Positions 11,871-22,089 of a DNA stretch of 64,000 nt are shown in pieces. Under the pieces are notes generated by a model. The model saw nothing but the letters and a program-made list of their open reading frames with translations, was not told where the DNA came from and ran no database searches. Source of the DNA: Escallonia rubra (lineage: Eukaryota; Streptophyta; Magnoliopsida; Escalloniales; Escalloniaceae). A program made the position numbers and the translations under genes. The DNA is taken from the NCBI GenBank assembly GCA_033065855.1, contig JAVXUO010002170.1:278001-342000 (forward strand). Reading direction: 5' to 3'. Positions within the stretch are counted from its first letter, which is position 1; each line of letters begins with the position of its first letter.

Positions 11871-12843
11871 GAGAATTAGTTACTTGGTTGACCACTCTAC
11901 TGTTAGACAAATACAACTTTGGTCATTGGTCATCGATTAGTGTCAAAGTTACCATTAAGTTTTGACATTCATTTTAGTCAGGCCACTCCGTCCAATTGTT
12001 CTTACCGCCGTTCCGTTAAATCCACTTAGTCAAGGGTATTTATGTCTTTTTACCCTCTCTTTTTTTCCTCTTTTCTTTCCCTTTTCTTTCCCTCTTCCCC
12101 CGCCCCTCTCGCTTCTTTTCCTCTGCGTCTCACACACTCTGGCACACACAGCCTCCTCCCCCCCCCACATATAGTCACACGCACGCACACACACGCGTGA
12201 CGCACTGTCACACACATGTACGCACGTACATACACTCACCCACCCACACACACATACACATACTATCGCGCACGAGCACACACATACACTAACACACAAC
12301 GGTTACACGAGGGCACACACACATACACACTCTTACGCACGCACGCACGCGCGCACACACACACACACAAACATGCACTGTCATGCGCACATACTGTGTG
12401 TGCTTTGTGTGTGTGTGTGTTGTATATGAGTGTGTGTGGGTATGATAGTGTGTATGTGCGCGTGCGTGTTTGTGGGTGGGCGGGCATGATTCTATGTATG
12501 TGTGTGTGTGTGTGCGTGCGCGCGCGTGCAAACGCGCATGACTGTGCATGTGCTTGTGTGAGTGATAGTGTATGTGTGGGTGGGTGTGACTCTGTGTGTA
12601 TATGTGTGTTTGTTGGTATGACAGTGTGTGTGTGAAGAAGAAGAAGGAAGAAGGAAGAAGCAAGGGAATAGAGAAAGGATCGTTTTACCCTTAAATTAAT
12701 GGACTTGGACTAACAGAAGCTAAAGAATTGGCCTGATTGAAACAAATTTTAAAATTTAATTGTCAATTTGACACAAATCGATGTCCAATGACCAAAGTTA
12801 AATTTGCTTGATAGTACAGTGGTCAATCGAGCATCTAACTCTT
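11871..12843. mobile_element. Long-TIR non-autonomous DNA element with CA/GT core
   Basis: The two ends are inverted repeats of at least 100 bp. Left (from about 11873) contains TTGACCACTCTACTGTTAGA and AACTTTGGTCATTGGTCATC. The reverse complement of the right end (from 12841) reads TTGACCACTGTACTATCAAG and AACTTTGGTCATTGGACATC. Both then reach TCAGGCCA. The core holds CT-rich sequence, then CA-type repeats (12130-12370), switching to GT-type repeats (12398-12640). No transposase is encoded. Long TIRs suggest a Mutator-like origin, but no clear target duplication was found, so the superfamily is inference. Confidence 0.7.
12130..12640. repeat. Compound CA/GT microsatellite block
   Basis: An imperfect (CA)n-rich tract at about 12130-12370 is followed by an imperfect (GT)n-rich tract at about 12398-12640 on the same strand. 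Together they could fold into a long imperfect hairpin. Long apparent reading frames here on both strands are low-complexity artefacts. Confidence 0.85.
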
Positions 12844-13663
12844 TTTAAAAAAAATTATACCGAAGGAACAATAAGGGAGCAAACAATGAAGTGTTTGTCT
12901 CAAACTTACGATAATACATGTACCATATGCAATATCGTGACACTTGCTAAGAGAACAGGTAGTGAAATAGCATGATACTACCATAAGTAGGAAACAGATT
13001 GAACATACTTCGGTACATTTCTACCGTTGCTTTTAGGATTTTGGAGAAAACCTTTCACCAATAGTCAATGTAAATAGTGAAAAACAATGTAAGGATATTT
13101 CTAACATCTGCACTTTGTATGCAAAAATTGGGGTGTCAATCTATATTACAAGTATAATATAGTGAACAACTCGGTCATGTTGTACAGGAAAAAATAGGGA
13201 GTTCTAAAGGGTTGTCTTAAGCATAAAATCAAAATACTTTTTTATTAAGGTATTTTAAAGAAATAGAACCTACCAACATAGAAGCAAAGTTCATGTATGT
13301 ATGGGCTGAATGAGGTATGGACCAAAGAATTTTCACTGTAAAATGCAAAAACTTCAAAGTCCTGTACAAGTATTACAAAAGTAGGGGCATAGTATAGAAG
13401 TAACAATGTTTCCTTAACAAATTAATTGTTAAAAAGAGAAGAACAAAAGATTAGGTAACTTAAAGAGGGAAGAAAAGAAAAGAAAAGAAAGTGATGGTTT
13501 AAACTAGGACGAAAAATTATGAAAACAAGCACTTAATTAGCTTGCTAAATATATGCATGTTTGGCTTCATTCTGTTAACTAATCTTGTTACATTTTTGTT
13601 GGTTGTTCATTGTTCATAGAAAACGGAGTAGAATTAAAGAGCCACCCCACCCTAACCCACTCC
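12844..13663. other. No recognisable gene
   Basis: AT-rich spacer between the long-TIR element and the copia relic, including a short run of AAAAG repeats near 13472-13490. Nothing else supported. Confidence 0.5.
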
Positions 13664-13921
13664 TATTGACGGAAAGTAAATCTTTCCTTTCTCAGTTTAT
13701 GATCTCCTTTCATATATTATTGATATCTCTGATCTCATCTCATATATCATTAATATCTCTGATTTTATTCTAATTGTAATCTTTTAATTTGATTGTAATC
13801 GTTATCTCTTGATTTGATTGATTTTGTAATCTTTTGATTTGATTGTAATTGCCCAAATTCTTGTAAAATAGTTGATCAATGAGAAGGGTCAAGTGTGGCC
13901 TTTTTACAATGAGTCTCTTTA
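13664..13921 (+). repeat. Left LTR of deleted copia element
   Basis: It begins near TATTGACGGAAA (the expected TG start is decayed) and ends just before the tRNA-Met-type primer-binding site at 13922. It aligns with 14881-15138 along its length with substitutions and small indels. Confidence 0.75.
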
Positions 13922-13971
13922 TGGTATCAGAGCTTCACGCTCAAACGAGACAATTGATCCCAACAGCCACC

Positions 13972-14350
13972 ATGACCACCCTTGAATCAGGCAACAACTC
14001 TTCCTCCATACCTTCTCCCTCCGTTCAAAGTTCCCTCACGCAGACCAGCACTCTCATCACCATCAACCACACGTCCCACCTGCCAATCAGATTGACCGGT
14101 AGTGCAAATTTCCTTACATGGCAAGCACAGCTCATGACCCTTTTTGTAGGGTATGACTTGCTTCCCTATGTCGATGGCACTCAAACAACACCTTCTGTTT
14201 TCCTACCTATCGCCAACCCACAAACATTAAACTCTGGCACCCAGCTTGCCCTTACCACACCAAATCCTGATTATACACTTTGGCTCCGACAAGACAATCT
14301 CATCCGGAATGCCTTCATGGCTTCCATCGATTCTGTTAATATTCGGTATC
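13972..14350 (+). pseudogene. Copia gag N-terminal fragment
   Basis: The frame opens at ATG 13972 (MTTLESGN). It contains HLPIRLTGSANFLTWQAQL and LLPYVDGT, matching the copia gag family start (L-x-NY-x-W, then YVDGT). After IDSVN (about 14340) it runs out of gag homology, about where the deletion junction must lie. Gag would form the particle; here it is truncated. Confidence 0.8.
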
Positions 14351-14369
14351 TTCTTTTTGTCTTGCACTC

Positions 14370-14880
14370 AAGCTAAACCCGATATCTCCTCTTCGTCTCC
14401 TTGCCTACTCTGATTTCGACTGGGGCGGCAATCTTGATAGCAGAACCTCAATCGGTGCATACATCTTATTTCTTGGTGGATCGCCAATTAGTTGGTCATC
14501 GACTAAGCAATGGACGGTTGCTAGATCGTCAATGGAAGCGAGTACAAGGCCATTGCCAACTCTACCATAGAACTTAATTGGATTATTCAACTAGTCCGTG
14601 AACTTCGCTTTCCTGTTTCTCACATTCCCACTATATACTGTGATAATCTTGGTGCCACATTTCTCTATCAAAACCCAATCTTCCACAGTCGCAAGAAACA
14701 TGTCGCCATTGACTATCACTCCGTCCATGAACAAGTTCGTGATCAAACTCTAGTTGTTTGTCATGTACATTCAGCCGATCAATTTGATGATTCTCTCATG
14801 AAAATTGTTTCTGCCTCTATCTATCAAGATCATTGGAACAAGATTGGCGTTGTTGACTCCACGCCTATCTTGCGGGGGCG
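14370..14880 (+). pseudogene. Copia RNase H C-terminal fragment
   Basis: Reads LLAYSDFDWGGNLDSRTSIG and FLGGSPISWSSTKQ (about 14396-14510), the copia RNase H signature, then degraded sequence matching H-S-R-x-KH and V-x-T-x-DQ-x-AD in other frames. Frameshifts are present. It joins gag sequence directly upstream. Confidence 0.8.
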
Positions 14881-15138
14881 TACTAACGGAAAATTTTCCT
14901 TTCTCATTCATCATCTCCTTTTATATATCATTGATATCTCTGTTTTCCTTTTATTTATCATTGATATATATGATTTTATTGTAATTATAATCTTTTGATT
15001 TCATTGTAATCGTATTCTCTTGATTTGAGTGATTTTGTAATCTTTTGATTTAATTGTAGTTACCCAAACTCTTGTATAAATAGTTGATCAATGAGAAGGG
15101 TCAAGTGTGGCCTTTTTACAATTTGTTCTGAGTCTCTT
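14881..15138 (+). repeat. Right LTR of deleted copia element
   Basis: The partner of 13664-13921. It starts near TACTAACGGAAA and ends before the C-run at 15139. The substantial divergence between the two LTRs argues that the insertion is old. Confidence 0.75.
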
Positions 15139-15589
15139 CCCCCCCCCCCCCCACGCGACCTAGACAGACACCCACGCCCTCACAAATAAACGACCATAAA
15201 TGAACAATTGGGGATAAAGTTTCATATTAAATGACTTTAAGTAGCTAGTAGAAAAATACTCATTTTTACTAAAAATAAAAAAATGTACAATAAAACTCTA
15301 GTTTCCAGTTCAATAGCTAACACTTTAACTAATATCTTATTTTTCCGCTTGAAGAAGAATTCAAGTATGGCTATTCATAATACTTATGATATTTTGCATC
15401 CTTAATACCCTTTCTTCTAAGCGACAGATTAACGGGAGGAAGTTCATGCATACAGTTGGTCATATGGTCATAATCCGAGTCCAAAGATGAGACAAATGAT
15501 TGAATCATGTTTTCACTATCAATCTCTCAATGGATTCGGGAAATACTTGTAATACAACTTGATTTTGTACAAACCATAAATTTTTAGAA
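15139..15589. other. No recognisable gene
   Basis: Starts with a C homopolymer run, then AT-rich spacer. Nothing supported. Confidence 0.5.
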
Positions 15590-16760
15590 TTTGGTCGCCG
15601 GAGTTCAGGATTGCTGCAATAACTGGATGAGTTTCTTATCCAATAAACCAGGCAGAGTCACTTTTATTCAGGCCGAACTTCCATCCTTGTTGATTTATTA
15701 TATGATTGTTTACACGTTTCTATCGTACTTGTATAAACAAAATGACAAGATTTTGGCCCCCTTTTTGGTAAATGCGTGAGACTACTCAGAGATCTACAAA
15801 TTAGATTTTTTGGCCCACATTTGTCTCCCTAAGTACCTGTGTGGCCTGGGTTTTAGGATACTAAGAACTTCAATGAGGCTATGTTGGCCAAACAACTTGG
15901 CGGCTTTTGACAAGGCCTCGTCGGGGCCCTTTCAAGTCGGTATTGTTATGGTATTTCGTTTCTTTAGGCCTCTTGTGCAGGATACTTCTCTTGGGTGTGG
16001 CAAAGTAATCTATCGGAGCAGCGTGTCCTAAATCATGTATCCAATTACGGGTTTGTAATGGTTGCTTTATTTCTCTAAGGATGGATTAGTGCACGAACGG
16101 ACTCCTCTAGCTCAACTGCAGGCTTTCAAAGCTATTGCAAATGAAAAACTGCGCATTCTGGCTATGATCTTTCTAGATACTTAGACTTTGGATCTTGGCC
16201 TCATGCTTCAACACTTCTCAACCTCACTTTACAATTCATGTCTTCAGTATTAGGCTTTCATGCTTGGGGCCGCTAGATGTTACTTATTGACAGCATTCAG
16301 AGGATGGATTGTTTTCAGTCTGTGCTTCTTTTAAGTTCCTATAATCTTGTTATATGGAGAGGCATCTGTTGGATAGTTATATGCGTCCTTGTTTATTGCG
16401 TAAGACATTTAATTTTCTTTGGAAATTTATTTGACATTGTCTTCCTTCCATGACGAAAAATAAGAAAACTAGTGTATGATACCCTTTAGGAGTGCCTCCA
16501 TTGTCTCTCTTTCACTCGAATAAAAGCACGTCTGTCCTGGATCACACAGTGGTTAAGAAAACCAATTATTAGGCATGCTCAGGCTCTGCTACTTAATGAA
16601 CCTTTTGGATTGTTGTGTTATGGACCATCTGGCGTGATAGTAATATGGTGGAATTCCATGCTGCAACCTTTGACGCGCATCATACCGTCTACCGTATTCA
16701 AGCCTTAGCCACTGCCTAGGAAGCATGGACACCTCTTTTGGGTTGAGATATTGTGTTCGA
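15590..16760 (+). pseudogene. LINE-C relic (RT thumb and downstream region)
   Basis: Plus-strand sequence includes CNNWMSFLSNKPGRVTFIQ (about 15609-15665) followed by LLIYYM, the L-S-x-AGR-x-TLI...IYYM block of plant LINE RTs. HICLPKYLCGLGFRILR follows (about 15813-15865), the C-x-PK-x-GGLG-x-R motif, and later FWIVVLWTIWRDSN (about 16605-16647), the W-x-IW-x-RN block of the LINE 3' region. The frames are broken. Confidence 0.6.
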
Positions 16761-17490
16761 CACCTACGGAACTCGAACATCCCTCGATACCTCCAAACAT
16801 GTGTCGGACATCTCTCAGTAGTGACTGGGTATGTTTTTACTTACTTTAACTTATCGAACACCGTGTCAGACACCTTACTCAGAAGTGTCTGACACCTATG
16901 GTAAAACTAAAAAGAATTTAAATTTCAAATGAGGGTCATGGTGGAATGTAAGGGAAAGTTGGTTGAACTATAAATAGGAAAATTAGGGCAAACCCAGTGG
17001 TGGATTGTATTTCAATCGACTTATGCCTAACTGAGAGGGTGCTAGGGCTCTTTGATGAAAGTAATCTAACGTACAAAATGAATCTCTCAATTGATAAACA
17101 TGTACACAGAAAAAGGTTGACGATGGAGGTTCGAAGGACAATAAACGTGACGAGGCAAATTGGTGTTGATTTTGTCACGGTAGATGGAAGAGATGAAAGC
17201 CGTTTATCTTTTCGTTTCGCCTTGTTTTACATGGAATTTTGCACATACCATGTTATCTATATCAACTTTATTTCAATTATGACTCTAATTTATGGTCTAT
17301 TCGCTGGTTTTTACTTTTTCTCGAGGACAAAATGTACTTGAAACTTATAAAAAACATGCTCAGACGTAATAATGCATACAGATACTTAGCGGTGTCCAAC
17401 ATTTATTATTTTAAAATTTTCGTATCGAGAGTCTTGTCAGTGTTGTTTTTGGACATGGTGTTCATGTCCGTGCTTCTTAGGCTACCGACC
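16760..17490. other. Possible relic of a GTGTCGGACAC-type hAT-like element
   Basis: Scattered GTGTC-GGACAC motifs occur near the left side (16755-16895) and right side (17385-17470), resembling the motif-rich ends of the hAT-like element at 52888-53666. The interior (16930-17340) has a plus-strand open frame with no recognised domain. The ends are not definable by eye. Confidence 0.3.
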
Positions 17491-17519
17491 CTCTAGGCAG
17501 TTTTTTTTCCTATCATTTT

Positions 17520-17700
17520 TTCAGCTGCCACTATGCCTCACGTTTCTTGGAAGCTACTCTATGATGGCTCCAAAACAAGGACAGGGGCCGGTTTGGTCTC
17601 CACAGTCATTGAGCGAAGGCTCTCGATCACGAGCCAATTTGCTGAGTAAAGAGAGACACTTTGTCGAGCACATCCCACTAGCAGGGTCGGACGCCATCAT
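17520..17700 (+). pseudogene. Possible RNase H fragment of a retroelement
   Basis: A frame reading VSWKLLYDGSKTRTGAGLV (about 17545-17600) resembles the first strand of plant retroelement RNase H (W-K-L-x-x-DGS-x4-GAG). The remainder is too decayed to assign. It may belong to LINE-C or to a gypsy relic. Confidence 0.4.
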
Positions 17701-18449
17701 ATGTATGCAGTTTTACCCTCTACTCCATTTGTTTCGTCGGGGTGATGGCTTGGATGTCATTTATCCCCATCTCATGTCTTATGTATATCATATAGTAATA
17801 TGTCTGTGAACTGGTCTTTATCTAATCTAACTCTTGGTCAAGAGTCAGCTTGTTTTATTTAAAGCCAAGTGGTGCCCTGTTGGATCACTCCCTTCGAACA
17901 GTTCACTCACTCGAACAATTTGGGCTATTGATGATTGAGTTCGTTGACAGTGCTACTTTTCTCTCTCTTACATGGCTTTTGGATCATCAAAGTTTTCATA
18001 AATCGGTTCTCTCGTTTTACTTGCACATATAACAGGTAGCGCAGTGCTGTCAAGCAATTTTACTATTATTAGTATGTTACTTCTCACATTGTAAATAATT
18101 GTTCTGTTTTGCAGTCAGTACATATCACATAGTAGAAAGAGCCTTTTCCATAGTTTGACCGTTGCCTTGGCCTCTTATCTGTTGGTTGTCGAGCTAGTAT
18201 TTTTGTCAACTACGAGTGGTTTGACTCAATACAAGCTACTGCTTACTTTTGATCAACTCGAATATTGTAGCGCTCTTAAAATAATTTGGTTGCCTCCCAA
18301 TGAAACTATGATTTGACTTTTCTTTTTTAGTTGGCTTAACAACGTTCAAAATTTATAGAATGATGATAAAGAAAAGACAACACTTTTCTACTTCTGAGTT
18401 CCACGATGTTTTTAAAGTGATGATATGTCGACGGTTGATAGACCCTATA
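17701..18449. other. No recognisable gene
   Basis: AT-rich spacer up to the Harbinger element. Open frames here are short and show no family motif. Confidence 0.5.
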
Positions 18450-19162
18450 GGCTGTGTTTGACGCGCCGGATAAGTCAGTCGGATAATGGAGGATAAGGTC
18501 GGATAAGCCAGGATAACATATCCTGACGGATAAGGCCGGATAAGATAATTATCCTGTCCAGCATTTGGATCCAACCAGGATTACATGCCAGATAATCAGT
18601 TATATTTTGTTGATTGTGTTTGGCAGCACACCGGATATAGGTCAGATAAGATAAAAAATTAAAAAAAATGGAAGTCCTCTTTTCACCATTTTGTCTTCAT
18701 AAAAAGTTTGTTATTAGTACTATTAGCAGTAGTTACGTGCACAACCATCGCTAAAACGAAAGGTTTCTTCAAGCGCAATTTCTATGCAACAAAACCTCTT
18801 GTTAACATAATTTTTTCCGATCATTGCCAATCAGAGTAACAAAAGTAAAAGATCATTTGGTCACAAGGTTAGTTTTCTTTCTACGATCTTAACAAAAGGA
18901 AACATGCAATCTCAAATTCTTATCTATTCACAAATTGACATGAATACTGCCAGAAGGTCAACAAGAAAACCTGTAAACCTAAAACATTCAATCTCAAATT
19001 CTTAACAAAAGGAAACATGCAATCTCAAACATGCATGAATACATGATTATGATACCTAAAACATCAGATAAATAGTGAATTCTTAGACAACCATTCATCA
19101 AGGTGTCAACTGGATAACAATTCATCATTATATATCATCCATAAACCTAAAAGCCCAACCAC

Positions 19163-19458
19163 GATGACAACTGAAAATCGGTAGAAAAGTGATAGTGCAA
19201 AATAATAGTCATCGCGACAAGTCCATATATGACAACTAAAAACTGGTAGACAAGTGGTAGTCCAAAATAATAGCCATCGCTACAAAGTCCATCGATGACA
19301 ACTACAAACCGATAGACAAGTGGTAGTCCAAAATAATAGCCATCGCTACAAAGTCCATCGATGACAACTAAAAACTGGTAGACAAGTGGTAGTCCAAAAT
19401 AATAGCTGTTGCTACAAGTCCATCGATGACAACTAATAACCGGTAGATAAGTGATAGT
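19163..19458. repeat. Tandem repeat of about 62 bp, four to five units
   Basis: Units contain GATGACAACTA...GGTAGACAAGTGGTAGTCCA then AATAATAGCCATCGCTACAA. Inner units are nearly identical and outer units more diverged. The array sits in the 3' flank of the Myb/SANT gene inside the Harbinger element, outside the coding sequence. Confidence 0.85.
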
Positions 19459-19466
19459 GAATCAAG

Positions 19467-20449
19467 CTACACATCGATATTAAGTAACATGTGAGAATAC
19501 GATGCTTTAGCATCATCAGGCAGGCAGAGAAACACATCAACAATCTCCTGTTTAGCAGCAATTTTGTGTGTCACTTGAAATCGATCAAGCTCCGAAACAA
19601 AGTCGATCCTGCAAAGCTCTTCATAAACTTTCTTCCTATCAAGGGATGCATCTTTAGTGTGACCAAGCCTTTCTGCCAGCATTTCCATCCTTTTGCCAGT
19701 AGCCTCCGTATATGTTCCAAACACAGCCGTTAAGTTTTGCAATCCACTACTAAACCCATCAGTCATGCTACCTCGTGTCCTTCTCTTCTTGATTGGCTTT
19801 GTTCCAGTTGATTGAGTCGCAGATCCAGTCATAGGTACAGACATATCCATGTCATCAAAACCAATAATGCCCTCTTCGCGATCTAGATCTTCCACCGCAT
19901 CACCTGGAGCTTCAACTGCTTTTCCAGTAGCTCGATCCTTGCCAAATATAAATCTGAGCTGATCATACTTGAATAATGGTTTATTAAGCAGGCCCTTGGC
20001 TTCCGGGTGACTCTGCAAAGACATAATTACAATCTCGTGCAAAAAGTTAGAATTGGAAAAAAGGAAAAAAACTAAGAGAAATAATCGCTAGTTACCTTCA
20101 AGTAAGCTTCCCATTCTGTACCCTTAACCTCAACAGAATGCAGTGTCTCGTTCCATCCAAAGCCAGATGATCCAAGCATATCTGTCACCGCATAGTACAT
20201 TTTCTTCAACCCCTTGTACTTGGACTCGATGTGAGGCGTTGCAAGAAGATTGCAACCTAGTAATTTTTCTTCCATTTGTTTCTCAATATGCGAGAAAGTT
20301 CCAGACTTGAATCATGATTCCTGTTTCCTTCCTTCCTTAACACATTCTTCCATTATATCCAGAAAAGTTTGTTCTTCAATAGTGGTCCAAACCCGACGAT
20401 TTTCTTTGTCTTTGGAGGTAACCTTTCCTTTGTTTTTGGAGCTAGCCAT
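19467..20449 (-). pseudogene. Harbinger ORF1: Myb/SANT-like DNA-binding protein
   Basis: Two exons on the minus strand: 20449-20096 (starts MASSKNKGK) and 20012-19467. The intron has a GTAACT donor after CTTGAAG and a TTTGCAG acceptor, phase 0, giving about 299 codons. The N-terminal part has RRVWTTIEEQTFLDIM and IESKYKGLKKMYYAV ... GFGWNETLHSVE, the trihelix-like Myb/SANT fold that binds transposon ends. The C-terminal part is acidic then basic (KPIKKRRTRG, a likely nuclear signal). A TGA at 20312-20314 replaces a codon (about residue 46), so this copy is broken by a single visible stop. In active Harbingers this protein works with the transposase in nuclear import and end binding, by knowledge of the family. 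Confidence 0.85.
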
Positions 20450-20704
20450 TCCTGTGCAAAAACATCATAAGTCAATTACAACAACTAAACGTTAATTCAC
20501 AATTTCTTTGGAATATCATAAGTCAACACACAGCCTTAAAATACAACCATAAGTCAATCAACGTTCTTATAATAGAACCAAAATTTAGTCCACGCTATTA
20601 AAATACAACCATTAGTTAAGCCAAGTTCTTAAAATACAGACATAAGTTCATCCACGCTCTTAAAATAAAGTCACAACGTCTACAAACAATATTAAATTAC
20701 AATC

Positions 20705-22089
20705 TCATGCTTGGCCTCTCCATTCATCAAACATTTCATTGGCCAAGTTGTCTCTCCATTCCGTCCACTGATAAGATGTTTCAACGATAGTGATTGGATC
20801 ACCATCCAAGTCAGTTTGTTCTTCAGTCACCATATTTAGCTCGACCTCCATTGGGTCCACGGTCATTTCAGTTCGTATAAGATTATGCAGCAGACAACAT
20901 GCTGTAATTATACGTCCTTGTGTTTTAATAGGATAAAAAGACGGACTGCGCAAAATAGCCCATCTTATCTTCAAGAGGCCAAAACATCTCTCTACGACGT
21001 TCCTAGTAGAAGAATGCTTCAGGTTGAAGAGTTCTTGATATGTAGTTGGTGGAGGTCCATCTCTCCATAATGACAAATGGTATCTCGTGCATTTTTATGG
21101 TGTAAGGATCCATTGGCCGTTTGTATAAGCGGCATCAATAAGGTAATAATAACCTAACATAAAAAATAATGTCTCTTAAGAAAGCAGTATATGTAAGTAG
21201 AAATATCAAATGACCTAACTTTTAACACAAAATTACCCATAGGAATCCTTAATCTATTTCTCCAGCTAATAGCATCTTTAAGCATCCTAGAATCAGTAGC
21301 TGAATCCTCCCAACCTGGCAGTACGTAGATAAACTTCATATCCCGAGAACAAACTCCTAATACATTGGTTGCAATGTCACCCTTTCTTGTACGATATCTC
21401 GGTTGATCCTCCTCTGGCACACGCATTCTAATATAGGTCCCATCTAAAGCCCCTAAGCAATTCTATAACCACAAAGAATATAAAAGAAGGAATTAGTCTC
21501 ATGCTAAAAGTAGCATGCTGCATTAAAGCATTTCCATTTCCATTTCTCAAAAAAATAGAACTTCTTCGTACCTTAATGCATTTCCATTTCTCATCGATGC
21601 AATTGTTAGTGACAGGATCTGGTGCACTAAGTAAAATGTCTTGTAAACGTAACACTGCGCGCAATACTGCATTAAAGTGTCTGCTAATGGTTTCCCCCGA
21701 CCTTTGGAACTCAAACTTGATTCTACGATTTTTCTCATGATGACCAAGTATATTCAAAAAAATTGCTACCTGCTCCTCTATACCTACCTCTCCTTTAGCT
21801 TTTAACCCACCAGTTGTACGAAGAAGTCCACATAATAGACAAAATGTGTGTCTATCCATCCTTAGTTGTTCTATGCAATTGACGTCGCTCACACTAATTA
21901 TAAACGATTCAACCTTTCTAATCAAGTCTGCTTTCTATAAGATGAACGCTCATTCAAAACAAATTTTTGGTAGTGCCTCTGAGCAGTAATATGTAGCACC
22001 ACAAGAAGCATATACATAAATTGAATCTGCAAATGTATCTCCTCAAGAACAAGGTAAACTGCAATCGCTTCATCTCTTTCATCAGCCAT
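20705..22089 (-). pseudogene. Harbinger DDE transposase (DDE_4 / HARBI1-like)
   Basis: Three minus-strand exons: about 22089-21572 (MADERDEAIAVY start), 21462-21237 and 21153-20705, with matching intron phases (0, then 1). Catalytic context is present: first Asp in [13 protein letters not shown], second in [12 protein letters not shown], Glu in TRNVVERCFGLLK. N-terminal motifs QLRMDRHTFCLLC and HHEKNRR...SGETISRHF fit plant PIF transposases. Defects: a one-base frameshift near 21926-21935 and an in-frame TAA at 21095-21097 (between ILTP and KCTRYHLS). The three catalytic residues survive, so it decayed recently. Confidence 0.88.

Larger units (their letters stand above)
13664..15138 (+). mobile_element. 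Internally deleted Ty1/copia retrotransposon
   Basis: Two diverged direct repeats (13664-13921 and 14881-15138) share blocks such as TTGATCAATGAGAAGGGTC and are the LTRs. A primer-binding site TGGTATCAGAGC (13922-13933) directly follows the left LTR. Between them lies only gag N-terminal sequence joined to the C-terminal RNase H part of pol; protease, integrase and RT are missing. The element is about 1.5 kb instead of about 5 kb and cannot be autonomous. Confidence 0.85.

Noticed and set aside
12030..12663. Several overlapping Cys/Val- or Thr/His-rich frames
   Set aside because: Products of CA/GT dinucleotide repeat, not genes.
19163..19458. Regular repeats considered as a CRISPR-like array
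   Set aside because: Units are contiguous 62-bp tandem copies without unique spacers, in a plant transposon.
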